Of a DNA stretch of 64,000 bases, positions 26,132 through 34,836 are shown piece by piece. Under the pieces are notes generated by a model. That model was not told where the DNA came from and did not search any database. It saw only the letters and a program-made list of their open reading frames with translations. The DNA is taken from positions 87,905 through 151,904 of the forward strand of contig NZ_KE557273.1 in assembly GCF_000442255.1 (NCBI RefSeq), in the 5' to 3' direction. The position numbers were made by a program, and so were the translations under genes. Each line of letters opens with the position of its first letter. Position 1 is the first letter of the stretch. The DNA comes from Salipiger mucosus DSM 16094 (GTDB lineage Bacteria; Pseudomonadota; Alphaproteobacteria; Rhodobacterales; Rhodobacteraceae).

Positions 26132-26148
26132 GGTCAGATGATATGACC
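26132..26148. promoter_or_regulatory. GGTCA-N7-TGACC palindrome, likely operator of the FadR-type regulator
   Basis: Perfect 5-bp arms GGTCA (26132-26136) and TGACC (26144-26148), starting 27 bases upstream of the regulator ATG and inside a TTGGTCA context like GntR/FadR-family operators. It lies between the regulator start and the moaE stop, so it most likely controls the regulator itself. Confidence 0.5.
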
Positions 26149-26184
26149 GCAGCGCGCCCCTGCGCAAGGGCGCCCGCCGGGCGA

Positions 26185-26648
26185 CTACCAGCGGGTGAGC
26201 GCGTCCTCGTCCGAATCCTTTGCCGCAACCCAGCCGGTCTCGCCCGTCTTGCCGTGTTCCTTCTTCCAGAAGGGGGCGCGGGACTTGAGGTAGTCCATCA
26301 GGTATTCGGCCGCCGCGAAGGCGTCGCCGCGGTGGGGGCGGCGGTGGCGACCATCATGATGCGCTCGCCCGGGGCCATGCGGCCGTAGCGGTGGATCACC
26401 AGCACCTCGCCCAGCGACCAGCGTGCCTGGGCCTCGGCGGCGATGCCTTCGAGCGCGCGCTCGGTCATGCCGGGGTAGTGCTCGATCTCCATGGCGTCGA
26501 GCGTGCCGGTGTCGTCGCGCACCATGCCGGCGAAGGTCACCACGGCGCCCATGTCGGTGCGGCCCTCGGCGAAGGCGGCGCATTCGGCGCCGAAGTCGAA
26601 GGGGGCCTCCTGCACGACGACGCGGAGGCCGGTGGCCGGCGCGCTCAT
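26185..26648 (-). pseudogene. moaE: molybdopterin synthase catalytic subunit MoaE, broken by a 1-base frameshift
   Basis: ATG 26648 opens a MoaE reading frame (FDFGAECAAFAEGRTDMGAV, then VVTFAGMVRD; later EHYPGMTERAL and VLVIHRYGRMAPGERIMMVA) that runs into non-MoaE sequence after ATAAP and stops at 26298. The remainder (HRGDAFAAAEYLMDYLKSRA, then PFWKKEHGKTG, to TRW) is intact in the next frame down to TAG 26185-26187. Adding one base to the G5 run at 26334-26338 restores a continuous protein of about 154 residues. MoaE with MoaD inserts sulfur into precursor Z. Since moaD is intact, a sequencing error is quite possible; if real, molybdenum cofactor synthesis would need another moaE. Confidence 0.85.
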
Positions 26649-26649
26649 C

Positions 26650-26898
26650 TCAGCCTCCGGTCATCGGCGGGAAGAAGGCCACCTCGCGGGCATTGGCGAG
26701 GGGCGCGTCGAAATCGGTGAGTTCCTGGTCGACGGCGACGCGCAGGGCCGAGAGGTCGGCGAAGGCGGCCTCGTAGCGCTCTTCGCGGGCGCGCAGCTCG
26801 GCGACGAGGTCGGCCACGGTGGCGGCCCCCGTCTCGATCCGTTCCTTGGGCAGGCCGATCCGCTCGCGGACCCAGGCGAAGTAGAGCACGTCGATCAT
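26650..26898 (-). CDS. moaD: molybdopterin synthase sulfur-carrier subunit MoaD
   Basis: An 82-residue ubiquitin-like protein beginning MIDVLYFAWVRERIGLPKE and ending in the essential Gly-Gly (FFPPMTGG), which is adenylated and thiocarboxylated to donate sulfur. Normal length. Its start overlaps the pgsA stop (ATGA) and its stop is followed one base later by moaE, so pgsA-moaD-moaE form one unit, an arrangement I know from related genomes. Confidence 0.95.
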   Translation of the reverse strand: MIDVLYFAWVRERIGLPKERIETGAATVADLVAELRAREERYEAAFADLSALRVAVDQELTDFDAPLANAREVAFFPPMTGG

Positions 26899-27560
26899 CT
26901 CTCCTCCCGTAGCAGCGGCAGCGCCTTGACGAAATAGTCCCAGCCGGTGATCAGCGTCAGCGCCGCAGCCACCCAGAGCAGGGTGAGGCCGATGTGGCCC
27001 GCCCATGTCATGCCGGCCTCCTTCCAGCGCAGGCCGTGGGTGTCCTCGGCCCGGCCCGACAGGATGTCGCTGACCGCCTGCGGGGTGAGCGGGTCGGCGG
27101 AGACGGCGAGGTAGTGCTCGAAGACGCCCTGCGCGAAGAGCACGGCAATGGCGACCATCTGCAGCGTGGTCTTCCATTTGGCGAGCTTCGTGACCTTGAG
27201 GGTGCCGGCCACGTCGCCGAGAAACTCGCGCAGGCCCGAGACGAAGACCTCGCGGAAGAGGATGAAGGTCGCCGGCAGCACCAGCCAGGGCGACATCGAG
27301 GAGTAGCCGACGATCACCATGAGGGCGATCACCACCATCGCCTTGTCGGCGATGGGGTCGAGCATGGCGCCCATCTTGGATTCCAGCGCCCAGGTGCGGG
27401 CGATGTAGCCGTCGAACCAGTCGGTCACCGCGGCGCCCACGAAGAGCAGCAGCGCGAACCAGTCCGCCAGCGGGCGGGAGAAATAGAGGAACATCACCGC
27501 CAGGCCGGGGGCGGCCACGAGGCGGAGCACGGTGAGCGAATTTGGAAGGGTCCAGCGCAT
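26895..27560 (-). CDS. pgsA: CDP-diacylglycerol--glycerol-3-phosphate 3-phosphatidyltransferase
   Basis: A 221-residue inner-membrane enzyme. The CDP-alcohol phosphatidyltransferase motif D-G-x2-A-R-x8-G-x3-D-x3-D is complete in FDGYIARTWALESKMGAM followed by LDPIADK. Several TM helices follow. It makes phosphatidylglycerol phosphate, the first committed step to phosphatidylglycerol and cardiolipin. It overlaps moaD by four bases. Confidence 0.95.
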   Translation of the reverse strand: MRWTLPNSLTVLRLVAAPGLAVMFLYFSRPLADWFALLLFVGAAVTDWFDGYIARTWALESKMGAMLDPIADKAMVVIALMVIVGYSSMSPWLVLPATFILFREVFVSGLREFLGDVAGTLKVTKLAKWKTTLQMVAIAVLFAQGVFEHYLAVSADPLTPQAVSDILSGRAEDTHGLRWKEAGMTWAGHIGLTLLWVAAALTLITGWDYFVKALPLLREER

Positions 27561-27604
27561 GCCCCGTGACTTAGCGCGCTTTGGGGGGCGGGGAAGGCGC
27601 GGCG

Positions 27605-28339
27605 TCACTCCGTTTCGGCTGCGCGGGCCAGCCGGGTGACGAATTGCGCGCGCGCGGCGGGCAGGGGGCGGTCTCGCAGGTCGGTTGCGAGGCGGTTTTC
27701 CATGAAATGACCCGTCGTGCGCAGGGCGGTCACGATATCGGCATCGGTGGCGGGGCCCTCGCCCAGCATGACGGGCGGCAGGGGCAGCAGCCGGTCGGCC
27801 CAGTCGCCGGCGCCGCTGGCCGTGACCGCGCGGCCGGTGCGCGGCGAGACATGGGTCAGCCCGTCGTTCGCCCCGGTGACGGCGCAGGCCGAGAGGTCGA
27901 GCCCGAAGCCCATCTCGTCGAGCAGGGCCATCTCCCAGCGCAGGTAGGCCAGAGGCCAGAGGTCGGCCTGCCCCAGCAGGTCGAGCAGCGCCTCCGTCCG
28001 GCGGTAGAGCGCGGGGTGCGATTCGCGCTCGGGCAGGCAGAAGGAGAGCAGCGAGGTCACCGTGTTGAGCCCCGCGAGCGAAAGCGGATCGCCCATCGCG
28101 ACCGCGGCGCGCGAGCGCTGCGGCTCGGCGGTGTAGTGGCCCATGTGGTCCTCGAGCCGCGCGCGCCATGCGAGGTCGAGCTGCGCGCCCGGCTGCAGCG
28201 TGGGCGCCACCCGGCGCGAGGCGCCGCCGCGCAGCACGCCCATGTGGCGGCCGTGCTCGGCGGTGAAAACCTCGAGGATGGCCGCGCTTTCGCCGTGACG
28301 GCGTGCGCTGAGAAGGATGCCGGTGTCGCGCCAGTCCAT
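27605..28339 (-). CDS. recO: DNA repair protein RecO
   Basis: A 244-residue RecO: N-terminal OB fold ([20 protein letters not shown], then [18 protein letters not shown]) and a helical C-terminal domain ([20 protein letters not shown]). It lacks the four zinc-binding Cys found in some homologues, retaining single scattered Cys. It helps RecR load RecA on SSB-coated gaps. Gene order elsewhere in the order often places recO downstream of era; here a plus-strand gene separates them. Confidence 0.93.
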   Translation of the reverse strand: MDWRDTGILLSARRHGESAAILEVFTAEHGRHMGVLRGGASRRVAPTLQPGAQLDLAWRARLEDHMGHYTAEPQRSRAAVAMGDPLSLAGLNTVTSLLSFCLPERESHPALYRRTEALLDLLGQADLWPLAYLRWEMALLDEMGFGLDLSACAVTGANDGLTHVSPRTGRAVTASGAGDWADRLLPLPPVMLGEGPATDADIVTALRTTGHFMENRLATDLRDRPLPAARAQFVTRLARAAETE

Positions 28340-28393
28340 GGGGCTTTATCGGCCGGCTTGTGCGGCGGGGCAAGCGGGGGCATCCTTTGGACC

Positions 28394-28999
28394 ATGTCCG
28401 CCCGCACGCGCCTTTTCGCCACGCTGATCGCTGCCCTAGCGCTCGCCGCGCTCGCGGCGCAGGCGGTGGTGACGGCGCGGGAAAATCCGGCGTTCACGCC
28501 GCCCGAGGTGCTGTGGCGGCTGGTGCGCTACTTCACGATCCTGACCAACGCGCTGGTGGCGGGCACCTTCGGCTGGATGGCCGCGCGCGGGCGCATGGCG
28601 GGCCGGGCCTGGCTGGGCGGGCTGGCGCTCTGGATCGGGATCGTGGCGGTGGTCTATCACCTGCTTCTGGCGCGCGAGCTTTCGGGGCTGGCGGCGCTGG
28701 CCGACGCGGGGCTGCACACGGTGGTGCCGCTGCTGGTGGTGGGCTTCTGGCTGGCGGCCGCGCCCAAGCGGGGGCTGGCGCTGCGCGACGCGGGACTCTG
28801 GCTGCTCTGGCCGCTGGTCTACGTGGGCTACGCGCTGCTGCGCGGGCAGGGGGAGGGGGTCTATCCCTATTTCTTCGTGGACCCGGGCGAGATCGGCTGG
28901 GCCGGGGTGGCCCGCTGGTCGGGGATCCTCTGCCTCGGGTTCTTCACCGCGGGCGCGGCGCAGGTGGGCCTGGCGCGGATCTGGCCGCGCGGGCGCTGA
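28394..28999 (+). CDS. Pr6Pr-type (FAR-17a/AIG1-like) multi-pass membrane protein
   Basis: A 201-residue protein with about six TM helices. Characteristic segments: VRYFTILTNALVAGTFGWM near the second helix, LHTVVPLLVVGFWLAAAPK, and YPYFFVDPGEIGWAGVARW between the last helices. The FTILTN and YPYFF-D motifs identify the Pr6Pr family. Distant eukaryotic relatives hydrolyse lipid esters (AIG1/ADTRP), but bacterial activity is unknown. It is the only plus-strand gene between recO and the era cluster. A palindromic repeat follows the stop. Confidence 0.8.
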   Translation: MSARTRLFATLIAALALAALAAQAVVTARENPAFTPPEVLWRLVRYFTILTNALVAGTFGWMAARGRMAGRAWLGGLALWIGIVAVVYHLLLARELSGLAALADAGLHTVVPLLVVGFWLAAAPKRGLALRDAGLWLLWPLVYVGYALLRGQGEGVYPYFFVDPGEIGWAGVARWSGILCLGFFTAGAAQVGLARIWPRGR

Positions 29000-29017
29000 G
29001 GCCTGCCGGGGCGTCTG

Positions 29018-29040
29018 CAATTTCCTTGGCAAGAAAATTG
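29018..29040. repeat. AAATTCC-type gene-end palindrome, copy 2
   Basis: CAATTTCCTT (29018-29027), loop GGC, AAGAAAATTG (29031-29040), one mismatch in the stem. It lies between convergent genes and is followed by a GCCCGGCCG-like tract as in the other copies. Confidence 0.65.
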
Positions 29041-29057
29041 GGGCCCGGCCGCCGGTG

Positions 29058-29387
29058 TCAGGCGAGGCCTTCCTCGTCGAGCAGGTGGCGGCCCTGCCGG
29101 TCCTCGACCTCGATCACCCAGAGATCGGGGTCGAAGCTGCGCTGTTTCGCGATGGAGGCGTCGACCTCGGGCTCGGGACCGGCGGTGAGCTCGGTCCAGT
29201 GGCGGTCTCCGGTCGACAGATCGAAGCCCCGGGTGAAGGCGCGGGCCTGCCCGTCCAGCGTGGCGAGCTTCACCAGCACCGCGCCGGCGGTGTCGTCGCC
29301 GTGGGCGATGACATAGGCCGGGATCATCGCGAAGTTCAGCCGGGCAAGGTAGGCGTCGACCCAGAACCGCGTGGTCAGGCGGGCCAT
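29058..29387 (-). CDS. DUF1491 family protein
   Basis: A 109-residue cytoplasmic protein starting MARLTTRFWVDAYLARLNF, the typical opening of DUF1491. Other conserved parts are GDDTAGAVLVKL and SFDPDLWVIEVEDRQGRHLL. The family is confined mainly to alphaproteobacteria and has no known function; it is often near era and recO, as here. It lies 76 bases downstream of era on the same strand and is probably the last gene of that operon. Confidence 0.88.
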   Translation of the reverse strand: MARLTTRFWVDAYLARLNFAMIPAYVIAHGDDTAGAVLVKLATLDGQARAFTRGFDLSTGDRHWTELTAGPEPEVDASIAKQRSFDPDLWVIEVEDRQGRHLLDEEGLA

Positions 29388-29463
29388 GCGGGGCCTGTCT
29401 GCGCGGCGTGGTGCCCTCCTCCCTCGGGGAGAGCCGGGGTGAGGGGCAGGTCAGGCGCGGCGG

Positions 29464-30372
29464 TCATTGGTTCCCGTCGCGGAAGTCGAGACCCATTTCC
29501 GAGTAGCGCTCGGATTCGTCCTGCCAGTTCTCGCGCACCTTCACCTGCAGGAAGAGGTGCACGCGGCGGCCGAGGAACTCCTCGAGCTCCTCGCGGGCGG
29601 CCTTGGAGACTGCCTTGACCGTCTCGCCCTTGCGGCCCAGCACGATGCCCTTGTGGCCGTCGCGGGTGACGTAGATCACCTGGTCGATGCGGGCGCTGCC
29701 GTCCTTGCGTTCCTCCCAGCTCTCGGTCTCGACCGTGAGCTGGTAGGGCAGTTCCTGGTGCAGGCGCAGGGTCAGCTTCTCGCGCGTCATCTCGGCGGCA
29801 ATCATGCGCATGGGCAGGTCGGCGATCTGGTCCTCGGGGTAGAGCCAGGGGCCCTCGGGCAGTTCGCCCGCCAGCCACTTGCGCAGATCCTCGACGCCGT
29901 GGCCGCGCTCGGCCGAGATGAGGAAGGTCTTGGCAAAGGCGTAGCGGTCGTTGAGATCCTTGGTCAGGGCCAGCAGGGCGGGCGCCTCGACGCGGTCGAT
30001 CTTGTTGATCGCCAGCGCCACGGTGCGCCCCTGCGGCAGGTCGGCCAGCCCCTCGAGGATACGCTCGACGCCTTCGGTCACGCCGCGGTGCGCCTCGACC
30101 AGCAGCACGATGATGTCGGCATCGGCCGCCCCGCCCCAGGCCGCGGCGACCATTGCGCGGTCGAGCCGGCGGCGCGGCGCGAAGAGCCCGGGCGTGTCGA
30201 CGAAGACGATCTGGGTCTCGTCCTCGATCGCGACGCCGCGGATGCGGGCGCGGGTGGTCTGCACCTTGTGGGTGACGATCGACACCTTCGCCCCCACCAT
30301 GCGGTTGGTGAGGGTGGACTTGCCCGCGTTGGGCTCTCCGATGAGGGCGACGAATCCGGCGCGTGTGGTCAT
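29464..30372 (-). CDS. era: GTPase Era
   Basis: A 302-residue essential GTPase for 16S rRNA maturation and 30S assembly. G1 GEPNAGKST, G3 DTPGL, G4 NKID and the C-terminal KH domain (QVIYVTRDGHKGIVLGRKGE, the GxxG RNA-binding loop) are all present. It starts in an ATGA overlap with the upstream EamA transporter gene, an unusual insertion in the rnc-era order. Confidence 0.96.
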   Translation of the reverse strand: MTTRAGFVALIGEPNAGKSTLTNRMVGAKVSIVTHKVQTTRARIRGVAIEDETQIVFVDTPGLFAPRRRLDRAMVAAAWGGAADADIIVLLVEAHRGVTEGVERILEGLADLPQGRTVALAINKIDRVEAPALLALTKDLNDRYAFAKTFLISAERGHGVEDLRKWLAGELPEGPWLYPEDQIADLPMRMIAAEMTREKLTLRLHQELPYQLTVETESWEERKDGSARIDQVIYVTRDGHKGIVLGRKGETVKAVSKAAREELEEFLGRRVHLFLQVKVRENWQDESERYSEMGLDFRDGNQ

Positions 30373-31286
30373 GGGGTGGGTCCGCTGTTCGAGTTGACCG
30401 CCTGTACCTCATCCTGGCGCGTCCGGCCAGTGCGTGCGCCGCGCAAAAGCGTGTAGAGGCCGCTGGCGACGATCAGGGCGCCGCCGCCCAGTGTCCAGGC
30501 GTCGGGCCTTTCACCGAAGAAGAGGTAGGCAAAGGCCAGCGCCACCAGCAGCCGCGAGTAGCGGAAGGGCGCCACGACCGAGACCTCGCCGCTGCGCATG
30601 GCGCGGGTGAGCAGGGTGTAGGCGGTGACGCCGACCACGCCGGTCAGCAGCAGGCGGGCCAGCTCACTGGTCCCGGGCAGGCGCGGGGGCGCCGGGTCGA
30701 AGGGCAGGATCAGAAGGCCCGCCACGACGATCACGGCAAATCCCAGCGTGCCGAGCTGCCGGGTCGAGACGGCGGGCGGGCTGGCGCGGGTGAAGAGGTC
30801 GCGGCCGGCGAAGCCCACCATGCCCGCCACCGCGAGCAGGGCGTCGGCGCGGAAGGCCTCGGGCGTCGGGCGCAGGATCAGCAACACGCCCGCGAAGCCC
30901 ACCAGCGTCGCGGTCCAGCGCCGCGCGCCGACGTGTTCGCCCAGGATCAGCGCGGCGCCGGCGGTGACCACCAGCGGCGCCGCCTGCAGGATCGAGGAGG
31001 TTACCGAGAGCGGCGTGAAGGCCAGCGCCAGCGCGAAGAAGAGCCGGCCCATGATCTCGAAGCCGGTGCGGATCAGCAGGCTGGGGCGCAGCATCGCCGG
31101 GTGCAGCACCGGCTCGCGCTGCCAGAGCGACCAGGCGACGTAGATCGCAAGCCCCGTGACGCCGAAGATCAGCGTCGCCTCGCCCGGGGGTAGGGCCGGG
31201 GTCACCGACTTGAAGAGCGCATCCTCGACCGCGAAGAAGGTCATGGCGAGCACCATGAAGAACGCGCCTGCGGCGTTGCCGCTCAT
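30369..31286 (-). CDS. DMT superfamily (EamA) transporter
   Basis: A 305-residue protein with about ten TM helices in two EamA repeats: first AMTFFAVEDALFKSVTPALP, second beginning around VAGMVGFAGRDLFTRASPPA, each followed by a GE motif (ILGEHVGARR; FFGERPDAWT). DMT proteins export amino acids and other small metabolites; the substrate is unknown. It sits between rnc and era and overlaps era by four bases, so it is co-expressed with ribosome-maturation genes. Confidence 0.88.
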   Translation of the reverse strand: MSGNAAGAFFMVLAMTFFAVEDALFKSVTPALPPGEATLIFGVTGLAIYVAWSLWQREPVLHPAMLRPSLLIRTGFEIMGRLFFALALAFTPLSVTSSILQAAPLVVTAGAALILGEHVGARRWTATLVGFAGVLLILRPTPEAFRADALLAVAGMVGFAGRDLFTRASPPAVSTRQLGTLGFAVIVVAGLLILPFDPAPPRLPGTSELARLLLTGVVGVTAYTLLTRAMRSGEVSVVAPFRYSRLLVALAFAYLFFGERPDAWTLGGGALIVASGLYTLLRGARTGRTRQDEVQAVNSNSGPTP

Positions 31287-31319
31287 CGTTCGGTGCCGGG
31301 GGTGGGGGCCGGGCGCGGC

Positions 31320-32006
31320 TCACTCACCGGAGGTGACCTTGTCGAGCAGGGCCTCGGCCGCCTGCTGCTCGGCGCGGCGCTTGGAGCCTGCGGTGGCCTC
31401 GACGGTCTCGCCCGAGTCGAGCCGCGCCTCGATGGTGAAGACCGGGGCGTGATCCGGCCCGGTGCGGGCGGTCTCGACGTAGGCGGGCGGGGCCATGCCG
31501 CGGGCCTGGGCCCATTCCTGCAGCGCGGTCTTGGCGTCGCGCGAATCCGCCTCGACGGTGGCGACCCGAGACCCCCACAGGCGCAGGATCATAGCCTGGG
31601 CGGCATCGAAGCCGGCGTCGAGGTAGACCGCCGCGATGACCGCCTCCATCGCGTCGCCGAGCAGCGCCATCTTGCGCCGGCCGCCGGACATCATCTCGGA
31701 TCGGCCGAGCTTGAGCGCCTTGCCCAGTTCGACGGCCTCGGCGACCTCGGCGCAGGCCTCCTTCCGGACGAGTGCGTTGTAGCGGGGGGCGAGCTGACCC
31801 TCGCTGGCGCGGCGGTCCTCGGAGAGGAGCGCCTCGGCCATCACGAGGCCGAGCACCCGGTCCCCGAGGAATTCCAGGCGCTGGTTGTCCTCGCGGCCGG
31901 GGCCGGACATGGAGGAATGGGTGAGCGCGCGGCGCAGCAGCTCGGGCCGCGTGAAACGGTGGCCGAGGCGCTGCTCGAGCGCCGCGATCTCGGCCGAGCG
32001 CTTCAT
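31320..32006 (-). CDS. rnc: ribonuclease III
   Basis: A 228-residue double-strand RNA endonuclease. The catalytic signature [19 protein letters not shown] lies at residues 43-61; the second acidic site is in [20 protein letters not shown]. The C-terminal dsRBD runs from about 155 ([18 protein letters not shown]) to the end. It processes rRNA precursors and structured RNAs. The start overlaps the lepB stop (ATGA). Confidence 0.96.
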   Translation of the reverse strand: MKRSAEIAALEQRLGHRFTRPELLRRALTHSSMSGPGREDNQRLEFLGDRVLGLVMAEALLSEDRRASEGQLAPRYNALVRKEACAEVAEAVELGKALKLGRSEMMSGGRRKMALLGDAMEAVIAAVYLDAGFDAAQAMILRLWGSRVATVEADSRDAKTALQEWAQARGMAPPAYVETARTGPDHAPVFTIEARLDSGETVEATAGSKRRAEQQAAEALLDKVTSGE

Positions 32007-32842
32007 TGCAGCTTTTCGAAGAACCTGTCGCCGCGCCAGGTCCAGAAGAACAGCATGGAGGAGCCGGCCGAGGAGAAGATCACCCGGTTGGCGCGGCCGA
32101 TGAGGTTCTCGTAGGGAACGAAGCCCACGCCGTTGGCAGCGCTGGGCACGCGGCTGTCGGAGGAGTTGTCGCGGTTGTCGCCCATCATGAAGTAGTGGCC
32201 CTCGGGCACGGTGTAGACCGAGGTGTTGTCCGAGCCCTGCATCGTGATGTTCAGGATGTTATGGCTCACGCCGTTGGGCAGCGTCTCGGTGAAGCGCGAC
32301 TTCTCGCAGGTGCCGCCGGTGCCGACGGGGCCGTTCTCGCAGCGCGGGCGCAGGCGCTGCGGGCCCTGCGGTTCGGCGACCTCCTCGAAGGTGCCGGCGG
32401 GCTCGACCTGAACGGGCTCGTCGTTGATGTGCAGCACGCCCTGCTTCATCTGGATGCGGTCCCCCGGCAGGCCGATCACGCGCTTGATGAAATCGCGGCC
32501 GGTGATGGGGTGCCGGAAGACGGCGATGTCGCCGCGCTCGGGCTCGGAGCCGAAGAGGCGCGCGTTGTCGCCGTCGAGAAAGCCGCAGATGTCGCGGGCG
32601 TCGATGTCGATGCCGAAACTCGGCAGGTAGAGCGAGGGGCAGGAGGCGTAGGAGTAGCCGTAGGACATCTTGTTGACGAAGAGGAAGTCGCCGATCAGCA
32701 GCGTGTCCTTCATCGAGCCCGAGGGAATCCAGAAGGGCTGGAAGAACAGGGTGCGGAAGACGCCCGCGATCAGCAGCGCGTAGACGATGGTCTTGATCGT
32801 CTCGAGGATGCCGCCGCCGGATTTTTCCTCTTTCTTCGCCAT
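32003..32842 (-). CDS. lepB: signal peptidase I
   Basis: A 279-residue membrane serine protease. One N-terminal TM helix ([20 protein letters not shown]) precedes the catalytic Ser43 in [14 protein letters not shown]; the general base Lys120 lies in [12 protein letters not shown]. Box E ([17 protein letters not shown]) is intact. It cleaves Sec and Tat signal peptides on the periplasmic face. Upstream, an AAATTCC-type palindrome separates it from acpS. Confidence 0.96.
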   Translation of the reverse strand: MAKKEEKSGGGILETIKTIVYALLIAGVFRTLFFQPFWIPSGSMKDTLLIGDFLFVNKMSYGYSYASCPSLYLPSFGIDIDARDICGFLDGDNARLFGSEPERGDIAVFRHPITGRDFIKRVIGLPGDRIQMKQGVLHINDEPVQVEPAGTFEEVAEPQGPQRLRPRCENGPVGTGGTCEKSRFTETLPNGVSHNILNITMQGSDNTSVYTVPEGHYFMMGDNRDNSSDSRVPSAANGVGFVPYENLIGRANRVIFSSAGSSMLFFWTWRGDRFFEKLQ

Positions 32843-32916
32843 GGTCCTGCCTCGCCGCCTGGGTCCCCGGCTTCATGAGCGGGCGGGGGCAGAGTGTCAA
32901 GGCGAGGGCAGGTGCG

Positions 32917-32984
32917 GCCAAATTTCCCGGCAGGAGATTTGCCGCATCCCCGGCAGGGAAATCGGGGTGGGCCCCGGCCGGGGC
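32917..32984. repeat. AAATTCC-type palindrome, copy 3, plus GGGCCCCGG palindrome
   Basis: CAAATTTCC (32917-32925)/GGAGATTTG (32931-32939) with one mismatch, then a perfect 18-bp palindrome with half-site GGGCCCCGG at 32967-32984. It lies after the acpS stop and before lepB on the minus strand, so it may attenuate or terminate transcription between them. Confidence 0.6.
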
Positions 32985-32991
32985 CCCGGGA

Positions 32992-33396
32992 TCAGGCGTC
33001 GCGCCGGCGGGCTTCGATCACGACGAAGGCCTGGGCCCAGGGGTGGTCGTCTGTGAGCGTGACGTGGATGATCGCCTCGCGGCCCTCGGGCGTCATCTCG
33101 GCCAGCCGGTCGGCGGCCCAGCCCGTCACCTGCATGACGGGCTGGCCGGTGGCGATGTTGCTGACCGCCATCTCCTTCCAGGCGATGCCCATGCGCAGGC
33201 CGGTGCCGAGCGCCTTGGAGCAGGCCTCCTTCGCGGCCCAGCGCTTGGCGTAGGTGCCGGCGGTGTCGCGCCGGCGCTCGGCCTTGCGCTGCTCGGTCTC
33301 GGTGAAGACGCGGTTGCGGAAGCGGTCGCCGAAGCGCTCGAGTGTGCGCTCGATCCGCTCGATGTTGGCGAGGTCCGTGCCGATGCCGAGGATCAT
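32992..33396 (-). CDS. acpS: holo-[acyl-carrier-protein] synthase
   Basis: A 134-residue phosphopantetheinyl transferase. Starts [16 protein letters not shown] with the metal-binding GTDL, and contains [15 protein letters not shown], the KEA motif binding CoA and magnesium. It moves 4'-phosphopantetheine from CoA to acyl carrier protein for fatty-acid synthesis. It sits a few bases after the quinone-oxidoreductase-like gene in the pdxJ operon. Confidence 0.96.
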   Translation of the reverse strand: MILGIGTDLANIERIERTLERFGDRFRNRVFTETEQRKAERRRDTAGTYAKRWAAKEACSKALGTGLRMGIAWKEMAVSNIATGQPVMQVTGWAADRLAEMTPEGREAIIHVTLTDDHPWAQAFVVIEARRRDA

Positions 33397-33400
33397 GCGC

Positions 33401-34378
33401 TCAGATCTCCAGCACCACCGTGCCGAGCTTCTGCCCGGCCTCGACCTTCTCGTGCGCCGCGGCGGCGTCGGAGAGCTTTCCGCACGGGACCACGGCGTGC
33501 GACAGCTTCCCGTCGCGCAGCCAGCCGTCGAGCTGCGCTTCGCCCCGGGCGTGGGTTTCCGGGGCGACGCGGTAGACGACGAACATCTGCAGCGTGATGT
33601 TCATGAACATCAGCGGGTAGAAGGCCAGTTCCGGCGCCATGCGCGAGGCCGAGGCATAGGCCGCGATGGTGCCGCCGGGCTTGAGCACCGCCAGCGAGGT
33701 GTCCTGGTTGGCGGCGAAGTCGACCTCGACGATGCGGTCGACGCCCTCGCCGCCTGTGAGGTCCTGCACCACGGAGGCGACGTCGGACTTGCGGTAGTTG
33801 ATCCAGTCGGCGGTGCCCGAATGCGCGGCCTTTTCCGGCGAGCTGACGGTGGTGATGACCCGCGCGCCGCCCAGAGCCGCCATCTGGCAGGCGTAGCGGC
33901 CCACGGTGCCCGCGCCGCCGGTCACGAGCACGGTCTTGCCCTCGATCGGGCCGTCGCGGAAGAGCGCGTACCAGGCCGTCATCGCCGGGATGCCGAGGCA
34001 GGCGCCCTCGGCAAAGGAGGTGCCCTCGGGCAGCGGCACGGTCTGGTGCGAGGGCAGGGCGACATACTCGGCAGCGGTGCCGAAGTCGCGCTGCCAGCCG
34101 GCGTTCCAGGTCCAGACCCGCTGGCCGACGCGGGCGGGGTCGACGCCCCTGCCCACGGCCTCGATCACGCCGGCGCCGTCGGAATGGGGCACGACGCGGG
34201 GATACTGCATCACCGCGCCGGGCCGCGCACCGGCGCGCAGCTTGACGTCGGAGGGGTTCACGCCGGTGGCGTGCAGGCGGATCAGCACCTCGCCCTGGGC
34301 CGGTTCGGGGTCGGGGAGGTCACCGTATTGCAGCACCTCGGAGGCGGGGCCGAAGCCCTCGTACCAGACGGCTTTCAT
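33401..34378 (-). CDS. NADPH:quinone reductase-like zinc-independent alcohol dehydrogenase family protein
   Basis: A 325-residue MDR-family protein starting [20 protein letters not shown]; an ATG one codon upstream (34381) is equally possible. It has the GroES-like domain ([15 protein letters not shown], then [12 protein letters not shown]) and the Rossmann loop [20 protein letters not shown]. No zinc-ligand pattern of classical alcohol dehydrogenases is seen, fitting a quinone oxidoreductase or enoyl reductase. Coupled to the upstream deaminase gene by overlapping ATGA. Confidence 0.88.
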   Translation of the reverse strand: MKAVWYEGFGPASEVLQYGDLPDPEPAQGEVLIRLHATGVNPSDVKLRAGARPGAVMQYPRVVPHSDGAGVIEAVGRGVDPARVGQRVWTWNAGWQRDFGTAAEYVALPSHQTVPLPEGTSFAEGACLGIPAMTAWYALFRDGPIEGKTVLVTGGAGTVGRYACQMAALGGARVITTVSSPEKAAHSGTADWINYRKSDVASVVQDLTGGEGVDRIVEVDFAANQDTSLAVLKPGGTIAAYASASRMAPELAFYPLMFMNITLQMFVVYRVAPETHARGEAQLDGWLRDGKLSHAVVPCGKLSDAAAAHEKVEAGQKLGTVVLEI

Positions 34379-34836
34379 CATGCGTCTCCTTGATAGATGT
34401 GGGCGAGGCGGCCGGCCCCCGATCCTCCGTGCCAGTCGAAGGCGTCGCCGCTGGCGCGGGCGAAATCGGCGATCCCCAGCCCCGGGAAGTGGAAGAAGGC
34501 GGGTGCGCGCTCCTGCGTCATGGCGAAGACCAGCCGGTCGATGCCGGCCCAGCGCATCGCGGCGAGGCACATCTCGCAGGGCTGCATCGAGGCCACCAGC
34601 GTGGCGCCCGAGAGGTCCGTGCCGCCCTGCGCGCGGGCGGCGGCGGCGATGACCGCGACCTCGGCATGGCGCGAGGGATCGCAGGTCTCGGCGACCTCGT
34701 TGGCGCAGAGCGCGAGGCGCGTGTCGCCCATGACGACGGCGGCGGTGAAGACCGGTCCCGCCCCGGGCACGAAGCGCGCGCGGGCTTCCTCGATCACCGC
34801 GTCGAGGGCATCGCGTTCGGCGTCGGTGGGCGTCAC
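34378..34836 (-). CDS. nucleoside/nucleobase deaminase (CMP/dCMP deaminase fold)
   Basis: A 152-residue zinc deaminase with the catalytic motifs SRHAEVAVI (HAE) and [11 protein letters not shown] (PCxxC). Length and the FFHFPGLG C-terminal region suggest a guanine-deaminase or TadA-like relative acting on a free base or nucleoside, but the substrate is not certain. GTG start overlaps the pdxJ stop (GTGA), and its own stop overlaps the next gene: a tight operon. Confidence 0.87.
   Translation of the reverse strand: MTPTDAERDALDAVIEEARARFVPGAGPVFTAAVVMGDTRLALCANEVAETCDPSRHAEVAVIAAAARAQGGTDLSGATLVASMQPCEMCLAAMRWAGIDRLVFAMTQERAPAFFHFPGLGIADFARASGDAFDWHGGSGAGRLAHIYQGDA

Noticed and set aside
27605..28339. 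recO as truncated because zinc cysteines are missing
   Set aside because: Length and fold motifs are normal, and many RecO proteins lack the zinc site.
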